DNA of 64,000 nt, taken from the NCBI RefSeq assembly GCF_934371575.1, contig NZ_CAKRNY010000007.1, forward strand, positions 43,747 to 107,746, written 5' to 3'. The notes beneath the pieces are model-generated. The model saw only the letters and a program-made list of their open reading frames with translations, was not told where the DNA came from and made no database searches. Position numbers and translations under genes: made by a program. Numbering within the stretch: the first letter of the stretch is position 1; each line of letters starts with the position of its first letter. Of this stretch, positions 45,221 to 54,246 are shown piece by piece. This DNA is from an uncultured Blautia sp. GTDB taxonomy: Bacteria > Bacillota > Clostridia > Lachnospirales > Lachnospiraceae.

Positions 45221-45802
45221 TTACCGCATTTTCAGATAAGCAGGTTTGGTTCCTGCCACCTTTTCCAATGTTTTCTCAAAAGTATTTTCATAGAGCTCCC
45301 GCAATTTCTCTGCATATTCTGTCAGATCGTAAGACATCCTGTGATCCATCCAGTCCAGAATCACTCCGACCATCACGCATTTATAAAAATGCATGAGCAC
45401 CTTCATATCTTCTTTTTCCATAATTTCTTCTTCAAAATTATGTACGATATACTGCTTTATAACATACTGACACATTTTGTCCAGCGCACTGGTAAACGTT
45501 TCTCTCTGCACGGAACAGTAAATATGGAGCATGGCCTTCTTGTTCTCTCCGATCAGATTCACCAGTACCTCAAGGCATTCCAGCATAGAATCCACTTCCA
45601 CCGGATGTTCAAAAGCATTGTCCACTTCCCGAAGAAGAGCTGACTCCACTACATCGGAAATATCCTTAAAATGATAATAGAAGGTATTTCGATTTACGCC
45701 GCAGCGCTCCACAATATCCTTCACTGTAATTTTCGCAAGAGGTTTCTCATTAAGCAGTTCAAACAAAGTCCTGATAATAATTTCTTTCGTAAAACCAGAC
45801 AT
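45221..45802 (-). CDS. TetR/AcrR-family transcriptional regulator
   Basis: 193 residues starting MSGFTKEIIIRTLFELLNEK after AGGTGAGAAA. The DNA-binding helix-turn-helix is ITVKDIVERCGVNRNTFYYH followed by FKDISDVVESALL, the YYHF hallmark of TetR proteins. The C-terminal ligand/dimer domain resembles the DhaS/TetR_C_8-like type. It lies directly upstream of, and in the same direction as, the DUF308-radical SAM pair, and probably represses it. The ligand is unknown. Confidence 0.9.
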   Translation of the reverse strand: MSGFTKEIIIRTLFELLNEKPLAKITVKDIVERCGVNRNTFYYHFKDISDVVESALLREVDNAFEHPVEVDSMLECLEVLVNLIGENKKAMLHIYCSVQRETFTSALDKMCQYVIKQYIVHNFEEEIMEKEDMKVLMHFYKCVMVGVILDWMDHRMSYDLTEYAEKLRELYENTFEKTLEKVAGTKPAYLKMR

Positions 45803-45903
45803 TTTCTCACCTGTCATCTTGAAATGAAGCCGTAAAAAAGCCTAATCAGCTATGTTTCTGGCTTGTTAAGTTATTATCACAGATTATGCCACAAACCAAT
45901 TTA

Positions 45904-45932
45904 AAATGCAAGGACAACGCGCCCTTGCATTT
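45904..45932 (-). terminator. Terminator of the GGDEF-EAL gene
   Basis: AAATGCAAGG (45904-45913) pairs with CCTTGCATTT (45923-45932) across a 9-base loop, directly after the stop at 45936. The leftward tail TTTTAAATT is moderately U-rich. Confidence 0.65.
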
Positions 45933-45935
45933 ACA

Positions 45936-48053
45936 TTAATTTCCCTTATCCTGATAAAACATCAATTTCTGGAACTGATTCATTTCTTCGGATACGTCCC
46001 GGACAGCTCCATAAAACATCTTATGTCCATCCTGTTCTCTTAAGAAAAATGCCTTGATATTTATCCATATATACTGACCGTCTTCTCTTCTGCGGCGCAC
46101 AGTTCCCTCTGCACCTTCAGCCAGTCTCTGGAAAGACCGCTGGAAAATATTCTGCATTTTTTTCCTGTCTTCCGGGTGTATTGCCTCCATAACCTGAACA
46201 TTCTCTGCCAGATCCACAGGATCCTGTCCAACCAGCAGACAATATTTATCATTTACCTGCAGCAATTCCACATTATCACAATATACATCATAAATAGCGA
46301 TTGGTCCAAGAATATTATTCAGTATGCTGTCACTTGCCAGCTCAGACTGAAACAGATCCTTGAAACGTATGTGCTCAATTTTTCGTGCCTGAATACCCCG
46401 GTAGTCCACATTATTCTCATCATTGAGAAGTACTTTTATTTCTTCGACCGGAAGAGGCTTGTAGAAGAAATAACCCTGACCATAAATACAGCCCATATTC
46501 AGCAGATAATTGATCTGGTCTTCTGTCTCAACTCCCTCTGCGATCATGCGAAGTCCCATAATATTTGCCATTCTGGTAACAGCCTCAAGAATTCCCATTC
46601 CCTTGTCCATGGTATTCTCATCCATTTTCAGGAACTTCATATCAATCTTCAGAACGTCTACATTCACATCCTTCAGCATATTCAAAGAAGAATATCCGCT
46701 TCCAAAATCATCCATCAGAACGGTAAAGCCTGCATTTCGCAGTGCCTCTGCCACACCGGTGATCACCTTATATTCTTCTACATAAGCACTTTCTGTAATC
46801 TCCAGCTCTACATATTCCGGCGGAAGCTCATATTTGCGAACCAGATTTTTAAAATGCTCTACTACATCAATTGCATAAATATCCACACTGGATACATTGA
46901 CAGAAATAGGAATTACCTTGTGTCCGCTTTTTATCCATTCCTGCAGCGTCTGGCAAACCTGCTCCCAGACCTTCATGTCCAGTTCTGTGATCAGTCCGTT
47001 ACTCTCCATAACCGGAATAAAATATCCAGGTGCCACAATTCCCTTCTCAGGGTGCTTCCAGCGCACCAGTGATTCCAGCCCGACGATCTTACCTGTGTTC
47101 AGATTACATTTAGGCTGAAGATAGTAGATAAACTCATCTCTTTCCAGACCGGCCTGTACTTCAGCAAGAAGCACATGATTATTCTCCAGTCGTGTCTTCA
47201 TATCTGAGCTGTAATAAGCACAGCGTACAGCATAATTACCCTTTACTGTCTCCTGCGCAAGAATTGCCCGGTCATACATCTGTGAAGCACTAAGACTGAT
47301 ATCATCAATTACATAAAAGCCAAAAGCAGGAAGGAATCCGGTATGTCCGCCGTACGCACGCACAAATCCGGTAATACGGCATCTCAGATTTTCGAGAACT
47401 TTTTCATCATTTGGAAGAACGATTACAAAGTCATCCCCACCCATATATCCGGCAATCCCGCCAAATTCCTGACGCATTTTATTAAGATGCGCCCCGATTT
47501 CTCTCAGGAGCTTGTCACCTGCCACCTGACCATACCATTCGTTAAACAGCTTAAAATGTTCAATATCAATGGCTACCAGACAGTATTTCCCTGCCGCAGT
47601 TTCATTTACTCTGAGAAAAGTTTCTGTCTGTGTAAAAAAAGGATTTCTGGCAAATAAACCTGTAAGCTTATTCTTCTCTGTCTTGCCCGGATTTCTCCGT
47701 TCCAGAATCTCCTTCTTCATATTTACAAAACGGCAAAGATTATCCATATCTTCCTCGTAAATATCCTTTGCCAAAATCACATGACAGTTCCTTGCTCCCG
47801 GCCACTCGACCTCTCCGGCATTGATTTTCAGCCATTTCCCCTGATCTTCATTATAAAATAAATCGGTCTTCCGGTTCGGATGTGCCAACGGGCAATTACG
47901 ACAGGGCTTCTCTCTTCCCCGAAACTTCTCATAACAGATCTCGTCAGGCTCAAAATCCGAAAACTGTTTCGCCAGTGCTTTGCTCATATACTGAATTCGA
48001 TATGCTTCATCTACTATATATGTAATTGTCTCAGTTCTCTTCTTCTGTCCCAT
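45936..48053 (-). CDS. GGDEF-EAL cyclic-di-GMP signalling protein with two PAS-like domains
   Basis: 705 residues, no membrane helix. N-terminal PAS-like sensor (1-120) contains a cysteine cluster CYEKFRGREKPCRNCPLAHP (Cys40, 51, 54). The GGDEF domain (about 125-290) has YMGGDDFVIVLPN, a GGDDF variant of the active loop that is usually tolerated. The EAL domain (about 295-550) has VGLESLVRWKHPEKG (ESL for EAL, Glu kept), EITESAYVEE, MDDFGSGYSSLNMLKDVNVD and MIAEGVETEDQ, so metal-binding residues look complete and phosphodiesterase activity is likely. A C-terminal PAS (about 590-700) follows. ATG 48053 has AAAAGGACGCG upstream; an in-frame ATG at 48119 does not. Confidence 0.92.
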   Translation of the reverse strand: MGQKKRTETITYIVDEAYRIQYMSKALAKQFSDFEPDEICYEKFRGREKPCRNCPLAHPNRKTDLFYNEDQGKWLKINAGEVEWPGARNCHVILAKDIYEEDMDNLCRFVNMKKEILERRNPGKTEKNKLTGLFARNPFFTQTETFLRVNETAAGKYCLVAIDIEHFKLFNEWYGQVAGDKLLREIGAHLNKMRQEFGGIAGYMGGDDFVIVLPNDEKVLENLRCRITGFVRAYGGHTGFLPAFGFYVIDDISLSASQMYDRAILAQETVKGNYAVRCAYYSSDMKTRLENNHVLLAEVQAGLERDEFIYYLQPKCNLNTGKIVGLESLVRWKHPEKGIVAPGYFIPVMESNGLITELDMKVWEQVCQTLQEWIKSGHKVIPISVNVSSVDIYAIDVVEHFKNLVRKYELPPEYVELEITESAYVEEYKVITGVAEALRNAGFTVLMDDFGSGYSSLNMLKDVNVDVLKIDMKFLKMDENTMDKGMGILEAVTRMANIMGLRMIAEGVETEDQINYLLNMGCIYGQGYFFYKPLPVEEIKVLLNDENNVDYRGIQARKIEHIRFKDLFQSELASDSILNNILGPIAIYDVYCDNVELLQVNDKYCLLVGQDPVDLAENVQVMEAIHPEDRKKMQNIFQRSFQRLAEGAEGTVRRRREDGQYIWINIKAFFLREQDGHKMFYGAVRDVSEEMNQFQKLMFYQDKGN

Positions 48054-48180
48054 ACGCGTCCTTTTCCATTTCAAAATGTAAATCCAACTATATATAGAAA
48101 TATTATAAGCCATTCCCATTCAATACGCAACACGTCAACTCGCGAAAATTTTTCTGTTTTTTTAGTTATAATGCCCCATA

Positions 48181-48213
48181 AAAAACAGAGCACTACTTTT
48201 TGGTAATGCTCTG
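48181..48213 (-). terminator. Terminator of the Rrf2 regulator gene
   Basis: CAGAGCACTAC (48186-48196) pairs with GTAATGCTCTG (48203-48213); leftward it is followed by TTTTTT. Confidence 0.8.
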
Positions 48214-48237
48214 CTTCTGTTCTGCATATTCAGATTG

Positions 48238-48672
48238 TCAAATTACATAATCATCTGCACTGGATGCCTGCCAGTCCAGAAGATCGGCCAGTGTAATGTT
48301 ATCCACCACCTCATTGATAGCGTCATCAATTTTCTTCCAGAGGATACGTGTGACACAGGCATCCCCTTTCTCGCAGCCGCCTCCGTCCGGAGCTACACAA
48401 TCTACTGGAGACAAACAGCCTTCTGTAAGTCTGAGGATCATGCCTACTGTATATTCCTCCGGTCTGCGCTGCAGGGAATAACCTCCCTGAGGTCCGCGGA
48501 CACTCTTCACATATCCCGCTTTATTCAACACTGAAATAATCTGCTCCAGATATTTCTCGGAAATATCCTGTCTGCGTGCTACATCTTTCAGTCTGATAGG
48601 CACTCCATTATCATTGGTTGCCAGGTCAAGCATTAACTTTATTGCATATCTGCCCTTAGTGGATATTCTCAT
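48238..48672 (-). CDS. Rrf2/IscR-family regulator with cysteine cluster
   Basis: 144 residues. The Rrf2 winged helix-turn-helix is plain: MRISTKGRYAIKLMLDLATN, LKDVARRQDISEKYLEQIIS and VKSVRGPQGGYSLQRRPEEY. Four cysteines in EGCLSPVDCVAPDGGGCEKG and DACV provide the ligands expected for an Fe-S cluster sensor of the IscR type. GGAGGAATTGAA precedes the ATG. In relatives the gene often leads a cysteine desulfurase/IscU operon, but here it stands alone. Its promoter overlaps an inverted repeat, suggesting autoregulation. Confidence 0.92.
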   Translation of the reverse strand: MRISTKGRYAIKLMLDLATNDNGVPIRLKDVARRQDISEKYLEQIISVLNKAGYVKSVRGPQGGYSLQRRPEEYTVGMILRLTEGCLSPVDCVAPDGGGCEKGDACVTRILWKKIDDAINEVVDNITLADLLDWQASSADDYVI

Positions 48673-48691
48673 TTCAATTCCTCCTGCTCTT

Positions 48692-48716
48692 GGATTCTGT
48701 CAAAGCCACAGAATCC
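48692..48716 (-). promoter_or_regulatory. Hairpin in the Rrf2 leader
   Basis: GGATTCTGT (48692-48700) and ACAGAATCC (48708-48716) are perfect 9-base inverted repeats with a 7-base loop, between the promoter and the ribosome site. It could be a second operator or an mRNA hairpin. Confidence 0.55.
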
Positions 48717-48727
48717 CTATACAGAAG

Positions 48728-48756
48728 ATTATACCTTTTAATTCCTATTATTTCAA
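48728..48756 (-). promoter_or_regulatory. Promoter and operator-like repeat of the Rrf2 gene
   Basis: Minus-strand TTGAAA (48756-48751), 17-base spacer, TATAAT (48733-48728). The inverted repeat CCTATT-N5-AATAGG (48744-48760) covers the -35 box, where a repressor would block polymerase. Confidence 0.75.
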
Positions 48757-48771
48757 TAGGAAATTATCTTT

Positions 48772-50808
48772 TTACCGCAATTTGGGGTTTCCGATTTCAT
48801 TCTCTGCATTATGGGTACAGTTTTCAATTCTTACACTGTAGCCTTCTGTGCAGGAGCAATCTCCCAGAATTCCGCCCAAATTGGATTGCCATAAAGCATC
48901 CGCATATTTTTCTTTATACTCTTCCGAAACGCCATCTCCTTTTTCTGGATTCTGGGCAGTCAGACTTCCTGTACTTTCACAATCGGAGATGGTGACAAGA
49001 GCATCTTCTATACCAATCATCGACTTATCCGGCTTGTCAGCGTCTACACTAAGTAAAAGAGACTGTCCGACTCTGCCCACGATACCGCCGCCAGTGACAG
49101 ATAACGTAAATGCGTTTTTATTCTCCACAGTTTCTTTTTCATCTTTTCCAACTGTCAGATTTCCCTCGAAAGTAATATCTCCAGTGTTCCTGCAGCCTGT
49201 GATCTGGGTTTTGGTAAGCATCAAACCATCTACTGCTACAATTCCGCCCATATATCCATTAATTTTAGAAGTAGAAAGATTTCCGCTGTTTTCGCAATCT
49301 GCAACCGTAAATGTGGTATTCTGATCTTCTGTTGCCGGAAAATATGTGAAGCAGATAATTCCCCCTGCATGAAGAGAGGACTGGACATCTCCTGTGTTCA
49401 CACAGCGTTCTACTGTAAGATTCCAGTTTGCCCCCATGTTTGTTACATAAGCAAGAATTCCGGCAGCATCCTGTCCTTCTGTGGAAATGGAGCCATGGTT
49501 CACATCATCGGCAAGTATCATAGTTCCACCATTTGAAAGCGCCGCATGATGAAGGATTCCAGCACCTTCGCCTTCTGTGAAATCCTGCTGGTTGATACAG
49601 CCCGAAATCGTCATTTCCCCATCTGTTGCGTTTACATATGCGTTTCCGACAATTCCAGCATAGTAATAGTCAGGTGCGGATACCAATCCTTCATTTACGC
49701 AGTCATTGATTCTTACCTGGAATCTGCTATCCATCACACTTGCAGTTCCGGCAATTCCTCCGGCATTGCCGCCAGTGCAGGTAACGCTTCCCTTATTGGT
49801 ACAGCTGCTGACATTATATCCGGATATGCTGCCTATAATTCCGCCAGCACTTGCACTTCCCATTTTATCTTCATCATTTGCTTCTACCACGCCTTCATTC
49901 ACGCAGTTCAGGATATTTCCATCACCGCTGCCTACAATTCCACCTGCTGTAGAATTAATAGAATTTTTGTCATCCAGACTGATGGTTCCCTTGTTCACAC
50001 AATCCTGGATTACGAAAGAATCATAATCCAGTTCTTCGTTAAAGGAGTAATCATATCCTTCGCTGCTCAGATAATAACCGGCGATTCCTCCCAGAGTCAC
50101 CTGGCTCTCTTTCCCGGCTGCGGTAACCGTTCCATTAAATTCACAATTTGTAATAGCACAGTCTGAGGCGTTTCCAACCACTCCGCCGCAATGTCCGTCA
50201 TACCCATACACAGTTCCGCTTACGGTGCAGTCGGTTACAGTTCCTTCCTTTAACAACTCTCCCACCAGAATTCCGATATCAACCGGATAGCCTGAAACCT
50301 CCACATAAGCCTTTTCTACAGTCAGATTCTTAATGCTTCCAAAGGAATTGGCAAACAGACCATACTCTGTGTTCTTTCCATCATCCTCCGTTTTTTCCCC
50401 ATTTATGTACAAACCACTGATGGTATATCCATTTCCATCGAATGTGCCTGTGAAATTACATTCCCGGCCGATAGGACGCCAGTCATATTCCGGGCGGTTC
50501 TCTTTCCAGTTTTCGTATGAAGAAGTATCATTCAGGCTGATATCTGCAGTAAGGATGTAATTTTTCCGGCCATATTCTGTTGTGCGGTCATCCGGATTTC
50601 CCAAAAGATCGGACAGAAGCTGGAGTTCCTGTGCAGAACTGATTTCATAAGGCGCCGCCTCACTTCCGTCCCCTCCGGAAAATTCAGTGGCAGCACTTTG
50701 ATACACCGGGTCTCCCAGATTGCGGAAAATGTGCTCTGCGCTTACCAGGCTTGTACTGCCCCAAAGCATTGTGCCCGCAAGAATGGATGCTGCAAGTAAT
50801 TTTTTCAT
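48772..50808 (-). CDS. Secreted GLUG-repeat beta-helix protein
   Basis: 678 residues. A signal peptide (KKLLAASILAGTMLWGSTSL, cleavage near VSAEH) leads into repeats of the form GGIVG-x(n)-NCVNxGxV: GGIAGYYLSSEGY, AGGIVGSGDGNILNCVNEGV, GGIIGSISGYNVSSCTNKGS, GGIAGTASVMDS and others, at least ten copies, folding as a right-handed beta-helix. An N-terminal AAPYEISSAQELQLLSDLL segment is usual ahead of GLUG repeats. There is no LPxTG or membrane anchor, so the protein is probably secreted or loosely held. It lies 45 bases after the second kinase gene in the same direction and may be the last gene of the secretion locus, though it has its own Sec signal. Confidence 0.85.
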   Translation of the reverse strand: MKKLLAASILAGTMLWGSTSLVSAEHIFRNLGDPVYQSAATEFSGGDGSEAAPYEISSAQELQLLSDLLGNPDDRTTEYGRKNYILTADISLNDTSSYENWKENRPEYDWRPIGRECNFTGTFDGNGYTISGLYINGEKTEDDGKNTEYGLFANSFGSIKNLTVEKAYVEVSGYPVDIGILVGELLKEGTVTDCTVSGTVYGYDGHCGGVVGNASDCAITNCEFNGTVTAAGKESQVTLGGIAGYYLSSEGYDYSFNEELDYDSFVIQDCVNKGTISLDDKNSINSTAGGIVGSGDGNILNCVNEGVVEANDEDKMGSASAGGIIGSISGYNVSSCTNKGSVTCTGGNAGGIAGTASVMDSRFQVRINDCVNEGLVSAPDYYYAGIVGNAYVNATDGEMTISGCINQQDFTEGEGAGILHHAALSNGGTMILADDVNHGSISTEGQDAAGILAYVTNMGANWNLTVERCVNTGDVQSSLHAGGIICFTYFPATEDQNTTFTVADCENSGNLSTSKINGYMGGIVAVDGLMLTKTQITGCRNTGDITFEGNLTVGKDEKETVENKNAFTLSVTGGGIVGRVGQSLLLSVDADKPDKSMIGIEDALVTISDCESTGSLTAQNPEKGDGVSEEYKEKYADALWQSNLGGILGDCSCTEGYSVRIENCTHNAENEIGNPKLR

Positions 50809-50853
50809 AGGTTTCCTTTTCCTCCTGTATAAATAGAATTACAGAGCTGCGAT

Positions 50854-52464
50854 TTATACAAAACTCTTTTTCATTACATAGACAGGCCATATAAAGACAG
50901 CAATGCAGCCTGCAACTAACCCAATATCCGGAATGTTTTCCCACACTTCAAACGCCCAGCACAATATCATTATATCTGCAATCACATCAGCTGCGAATTT
51001 CCAGATAGGAATAAACATAGGAACTACTGCAGTTTTATCACTTCTAAAAACACTATAACTAAAAAATACAATTTCACCAGCTATGCCAGCGATTGCCATA
51101 TACCAGCCGGCAGTTTCAAATCTGTATCGGCCAAATGTGTACATACACCATCCGATCGCAATCACTGCAACCGCAATCCAGATAGCTCCAAAAATTGAAA
51201 GTTCCTCTTCCTTTTTCGTGATTTCCTCTTTCGGAGCCTGGGCAACCGTCTTTTCCACTGTTGTTTTTTCTTCTTTTTTTGGCATTTTCTGTTTGGAAGC
51301 TGAGTCTGCGCCTACTGTTTTTTGATTGTATTGGTTCTCTTTTCCTTTACTGCTGCCTGCAGAGTACGAGCCTGCAGAGTACGAGCCCGCAGACTTCGAC
51401 GCACCGGCGTTTCCTATTGTACCTTTCGTATCCTGCCATCCATTGGTACCAAAGGAAGTCTGGTCTCTGGAAGCACCCCAGCTGCTTCCGCTATAAGTTC
51501 CGCTTCCTCCATAAGTTCTGCTTCCGCCATAACTTCCGCCTTCTGTACCTGGATTTCCGCCACGCTCTGCTATTTCCAGTGCTTTATACATCATCCTTGC
51601 ACTATGATAACGATTTTCAGCTTTGAACTCACAGGCTTTTAGCACAACCTTCTTCAAAGACGTGCTTCCATATTTTGGCTCCGGGATTTTTGCACCGTGA
51701 TAACGCCTTGAAATAGCATTCATTACGTCATCACTAAGTGGAACCTGATCTGCATCAATAAAAGGCATCTTTTTATTATTTAAAAGAATATATAAAACCA
51801 TGCCAAGGGAATAGATATCTGCCTCTTTGCCATATTTTTGGAAGTTCATTACCTCCGGCGCCCAAAAGCCAGGCGTTCCGGTTGCCGTACCCATGGTCGT
51901 ATGATCCATGATCTTCGCCTGACCGAAATCTCCCAATTCATAGTCTCCAAACTGGGAAATCATAATATTGTCCGGTTTGATGTCACGGTGTACAATATTT
52001 CTTTCCTCGCAAAGCATTAACGCCTTGCAGATGTCTTTTCCTACTTTGATTACTTCCTTCTCTGGCAGCATTTCATTCCGAATGCGCTTATTAAGAGGAG
52101 TCAGAAGTTCCATACGTATATAAATATCCCAGCCAATTCCGTCTTTGTGACGTTCCACGGCAATATCATCACAGCTGACAATATTGGTCTGACCCTTCAT
52201 TGCCATCAGCATTTTGTACTCACCGACACATTTTTCCAAAAGGTCTGTATATTTCCGGGAAACAGTCTGCGCCGTGTAGCCATTGTTGTAATCTCTCTCT
52301 AATTCATCTTCCGTTGGCCTGGAAATAATCTTAAGCGCAGCCTTCTCTGTCATTCCTGCCAGATTTCTTTCAATCTCATAAACACTTCCAAAACCGCCCT
52401 GTCCCAGCTTTTTTACCACTTTCCAATTGGACCAGGGAATTAAAATATTTGTACTACTATCCAC
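50854..52464 (-). CDS. Transmembrane Ser/Thr protein kinase (type VII locus, copy 2)
   Basis: 536 residues from a GTG start at 52464 (AAGGAG upstream); the matching GTG start of the neighbouring paralogue supports this choice over ATG 52521, which would overlap that gene. Kinase domain about 10-300: glycine loop GQGGFGSVYE, Lys45 in AALKII, HRDIKPDN (159-166), DFGQAK (179-184), activation segment TATGTPGFWAPE. All catalytic residues are present. A Gly/Ser-rich linker with repeats of SAGSYSAG and a charged stretch (EEKTTVEKTVAQAPKEE) leads to four hydrophobic helices at the C-terminus (IWIAVAVIAIGWCMYTF, WYMAIAGIAGEIVFFSYSVF, WKFAADVIADIMILCWAF, VAGCIAVFIWPVYVM). It probably phosphorylates components of the secretion system. 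Confidence 0.92.
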   Translation of the reverse strand: MDSSTNILIPWSNWKVVKKLGQGGFGSVYEIERNLAGMTEKAALKIISRPTEDELERDYNNGYTAQTVSRKYTDLLEKCVGEYKMLMAMKGQTNIVSCDDIAVERHKDGIGWDIYIRMELLTPLNKRIRNEMLPEKEVIKVGKDICKALMLCEERNIVHRDIKPDNIMISQFGDYELGDFGQAKIMDHTTMGTATGTPGFWAPEVMNFQKYGKEADIYSLGMVLYILLNNKKMPFIDADQVPLSDDVMNAISRRYHGAKIPEPKYGSTSLKKVVLKACEFKAENRYHSARMMYKALEIAERGGNPGTEGGSYGGSRTYGGSGTYSGSSWGASRDQTSFGTNGWQDTKGTIGNAGASKSAGSYSAGSYSAGSSKGKENQYNQKTVGADSASKQKMPKKEEKTTVEKTVAQAPKEEITKKEEELSIFGAIWIAVAVIAIGWCMYTFGRYRFETAGWYMAIAGIAGEIVFFSYSVFRSDKTAVVPMFIPIWKFAADVIADIMILCWAFEVWENIPDIGLVAGCIAVFIWPVYVMKKSFV

Positions 52465-52499
52465 TTTTTTCTCCTTGTAGCTGACATTATTTTTTATAC

Positions 52500-54182
52500 T
52501 TATTTCTTTGGCATCCTCCACTTAGCCCAGTCACTACTCATTTTCATTACAAAGACAGGCCAAATGAATGACGCCAGAATCATTATAATTCCCACGCTTT
52601 CAGGAATGCGCTCTCCTACATATCCATAATGCACACACACAAGGCTTATGAGCATACCCCCTGCAAGTACATCTGTCACATATTTCCAAATAAAAAGTAC
52701 AAACACAAATGGCCCTAAGTTAAATTTACTACAACCACAAATAACAAATACAATCTCACCAGCTATACCAATGATTGACAGCACTAGAAAAGCTTCATCC
52801 ATGCCAACATAGAATATATTTCCCACAATTGCAGCCACCGCAATTATGCTCCATAGTACGCCAAAAAGTGTAATTCTTTTTCCTGTTTTTTCTTCACCCG
52901 GTGTCTGGGCTACCGTCTTTTCTACGTTTTTTTCCGTACTTTTCTGTGCAGATGCGTCCTCTGCACCTACTGTTTTTTGATTATATGGATTCGCATTTCC
53001 CTGACTTTTAACACCAGCTGAATAAGAGCCTGCTGACTTCCATGTGCCTGCATTTCCTACTGTAGCTTTCGTATCCTGCCATCCATTGGTGCCAAATGAA
53101 TTCTGGTTTCCGGAAATGTCCCAGCTGCTATTTGCGCCCTGACTTCCCGCTGTATTCCAGTCGTTGTTTATGTTCTGGGAATCTGCGGTATCCTGGCCAT
53201 AGCTGCCACTTTCTTTGTAAATTCCGCTACTGGTTCCTCTATCTCCACAGTTTTCTCTTTCTGTGTCTGGATTTTCTCCGCGCTCTACTGTTTCCAGCGC
53301 TTTATACATCATTTCTGCACTGTGGTAACGATCTTCAGACTTGAATTCACAGGCCTTCAACACAACCTTCTTCAAAGCCGGGCTTCCATATTTGGGCTCT
53401 GGAATTTTTGCACCGTGATAACGTCTTGAAATAGCATTCATCACGTCATCCATAAGTGGAACCTGATCTGCATCAATAAAAGGCATTTTCTTATTATTCA
53501 AAAGAATATACAAAACCATGCCAAGGGAATAGATATCTGCCTCTTTGCCATATTTTTGGAAGTTCATTACCTCCGGTGCCCAGAAACCTGGAGTTCCTGT
53601 TGTCGTACCCATGGTCGTATGATCCATGATCTTTGCCTGGCCGAAATCACCCAGCTCATAATCTCCAAATCTGGAAATCATAATATTGTCCGGTTTGATA
53701 TCACGGTGCACAATATTTCTTTCCTCACAGAGCATCAAGGCTTTACAGATATCTTTTCCAACCTTTGTTACTTCCGTTTCTGGCAGCATCTCATTTCGGA
53801 TGCGTTTATTAAGGGGAGTCAAAAGCTCCATACGGATATAAATGTCCCAGCCAATTCCATCTTTGTGCTGCTCCACAGCAATATCATCGCAGCTGACGAT
53901 ATTGGTCTGTCCCTTCATCTCCATCAGCATTTTATATTCGCCAACGCATTTTCCAAGAAGATCTGTATATTTTTTTGAAACGGTCTGCTCCGTGTAACCA
54001 TTGTTGTAATCTCTTTCCAATTCCGCTTTCGTCGGTCTGGAAATAATCTTAAGGGCAGCCTTCTCTTTCGTTCCGGCTATCTCTCTTTCAATCTCATAAA
54101 CTCTGCCAAAAGCCCCTTCCCCTAGTTTCCTTACAATCTGCCACCCAGACCAGGGGATTGAAATATCCGTATTACTATCCAC
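52500..54182 (-). CDS. Transmembrane Ser/Thr protein kinase (type VII locus, copy 1)
   Basis: 560 residues, GTG start at 54182 after AGGAG. Kinase motifs: GEGAFGRVYE, Lys45 in AALKII, HRDIKPDNIMIS, GDFGQAKIMDHTTMG, GTPGFWAPEV, all intact. The linker is Ser/Gly/Asn/Gln-rich (QGANSSWDISGNQNSFG), then four C-terminal membrane helices (LFGVLWSIIAVAAIVGNIFY, AFLVLSIIGIAGEIVFVICG, FVFVLFIWKYVTDVLAGGML, GIIMILASFIWPVFVM). The kinase domain is almost identical to that of the next gene, so the two arose by tandem duplication; linkers and membrane parts have diverged. It lies 64 bases after the PP2C gene. Unlike EssB, a pseudokinase of canonical type VII systems, it keeps catalytic residues. Confidence 0.92.
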   Translation of the reverse strand: MDSNTDISIPWSGWQIVRKLGEGAFGRVYEIEREIAGTKEKAALKIISRPTKAELERDYNNGYTEQTVSKKYTDLLGKCVGEYKMLMEMKGQTNIVSCDDIAVEQHKDGIGWDIYIRMELLTPLNKRIRNEMLPETEVTKVGKDICKALMLCEERNIVHRDIKPDNIMISRFGDYELGDFGQAKIMDHTTMGTTTGTPGFWAPEVMNFQKYGKEADIYSLGMVLYILLNNKKMPFIDADQVPLMDDVMNAISRRYHGAKIPEPKYGSPALKKVVLKACEFKSEDRYHSAEMMYKALETVERGENPDTERENCGDRGTSSGIYKESGSYGQDTADSQNINNDWNTAGSQGANSSWDISGNQNSFGTNGWQDTKATVGNAGTWKSAGSYSAGVKSQGNANPYNQKTVGAEDASAQKSTEKNVEKTVAQTPGEEKTGKRITLFGVLWSIIAVAAIVGNIFYVGMDEAFLVLSIIGIAGEIVFVICGCSKFNLGPFVFVLFIWKYVTDVLAGGMLISLVCVHYGYVGERIPESVGIIMILASFIWPVFVMKMSSDWAKWRMPKK

Positions 54183-54246
54183 TCTTTTTCTCCTGTTTCA
54201 AAGTATATTAACATCCGTTTTCCGAAGAATTCCCGAATGACTTTTC

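Noticed and set aside
46176..47072. A 298-codon plus-strand frame
   Set aside because: It is antisense to the EAL domain of the GGDEF-EAL gene, with no start signals.
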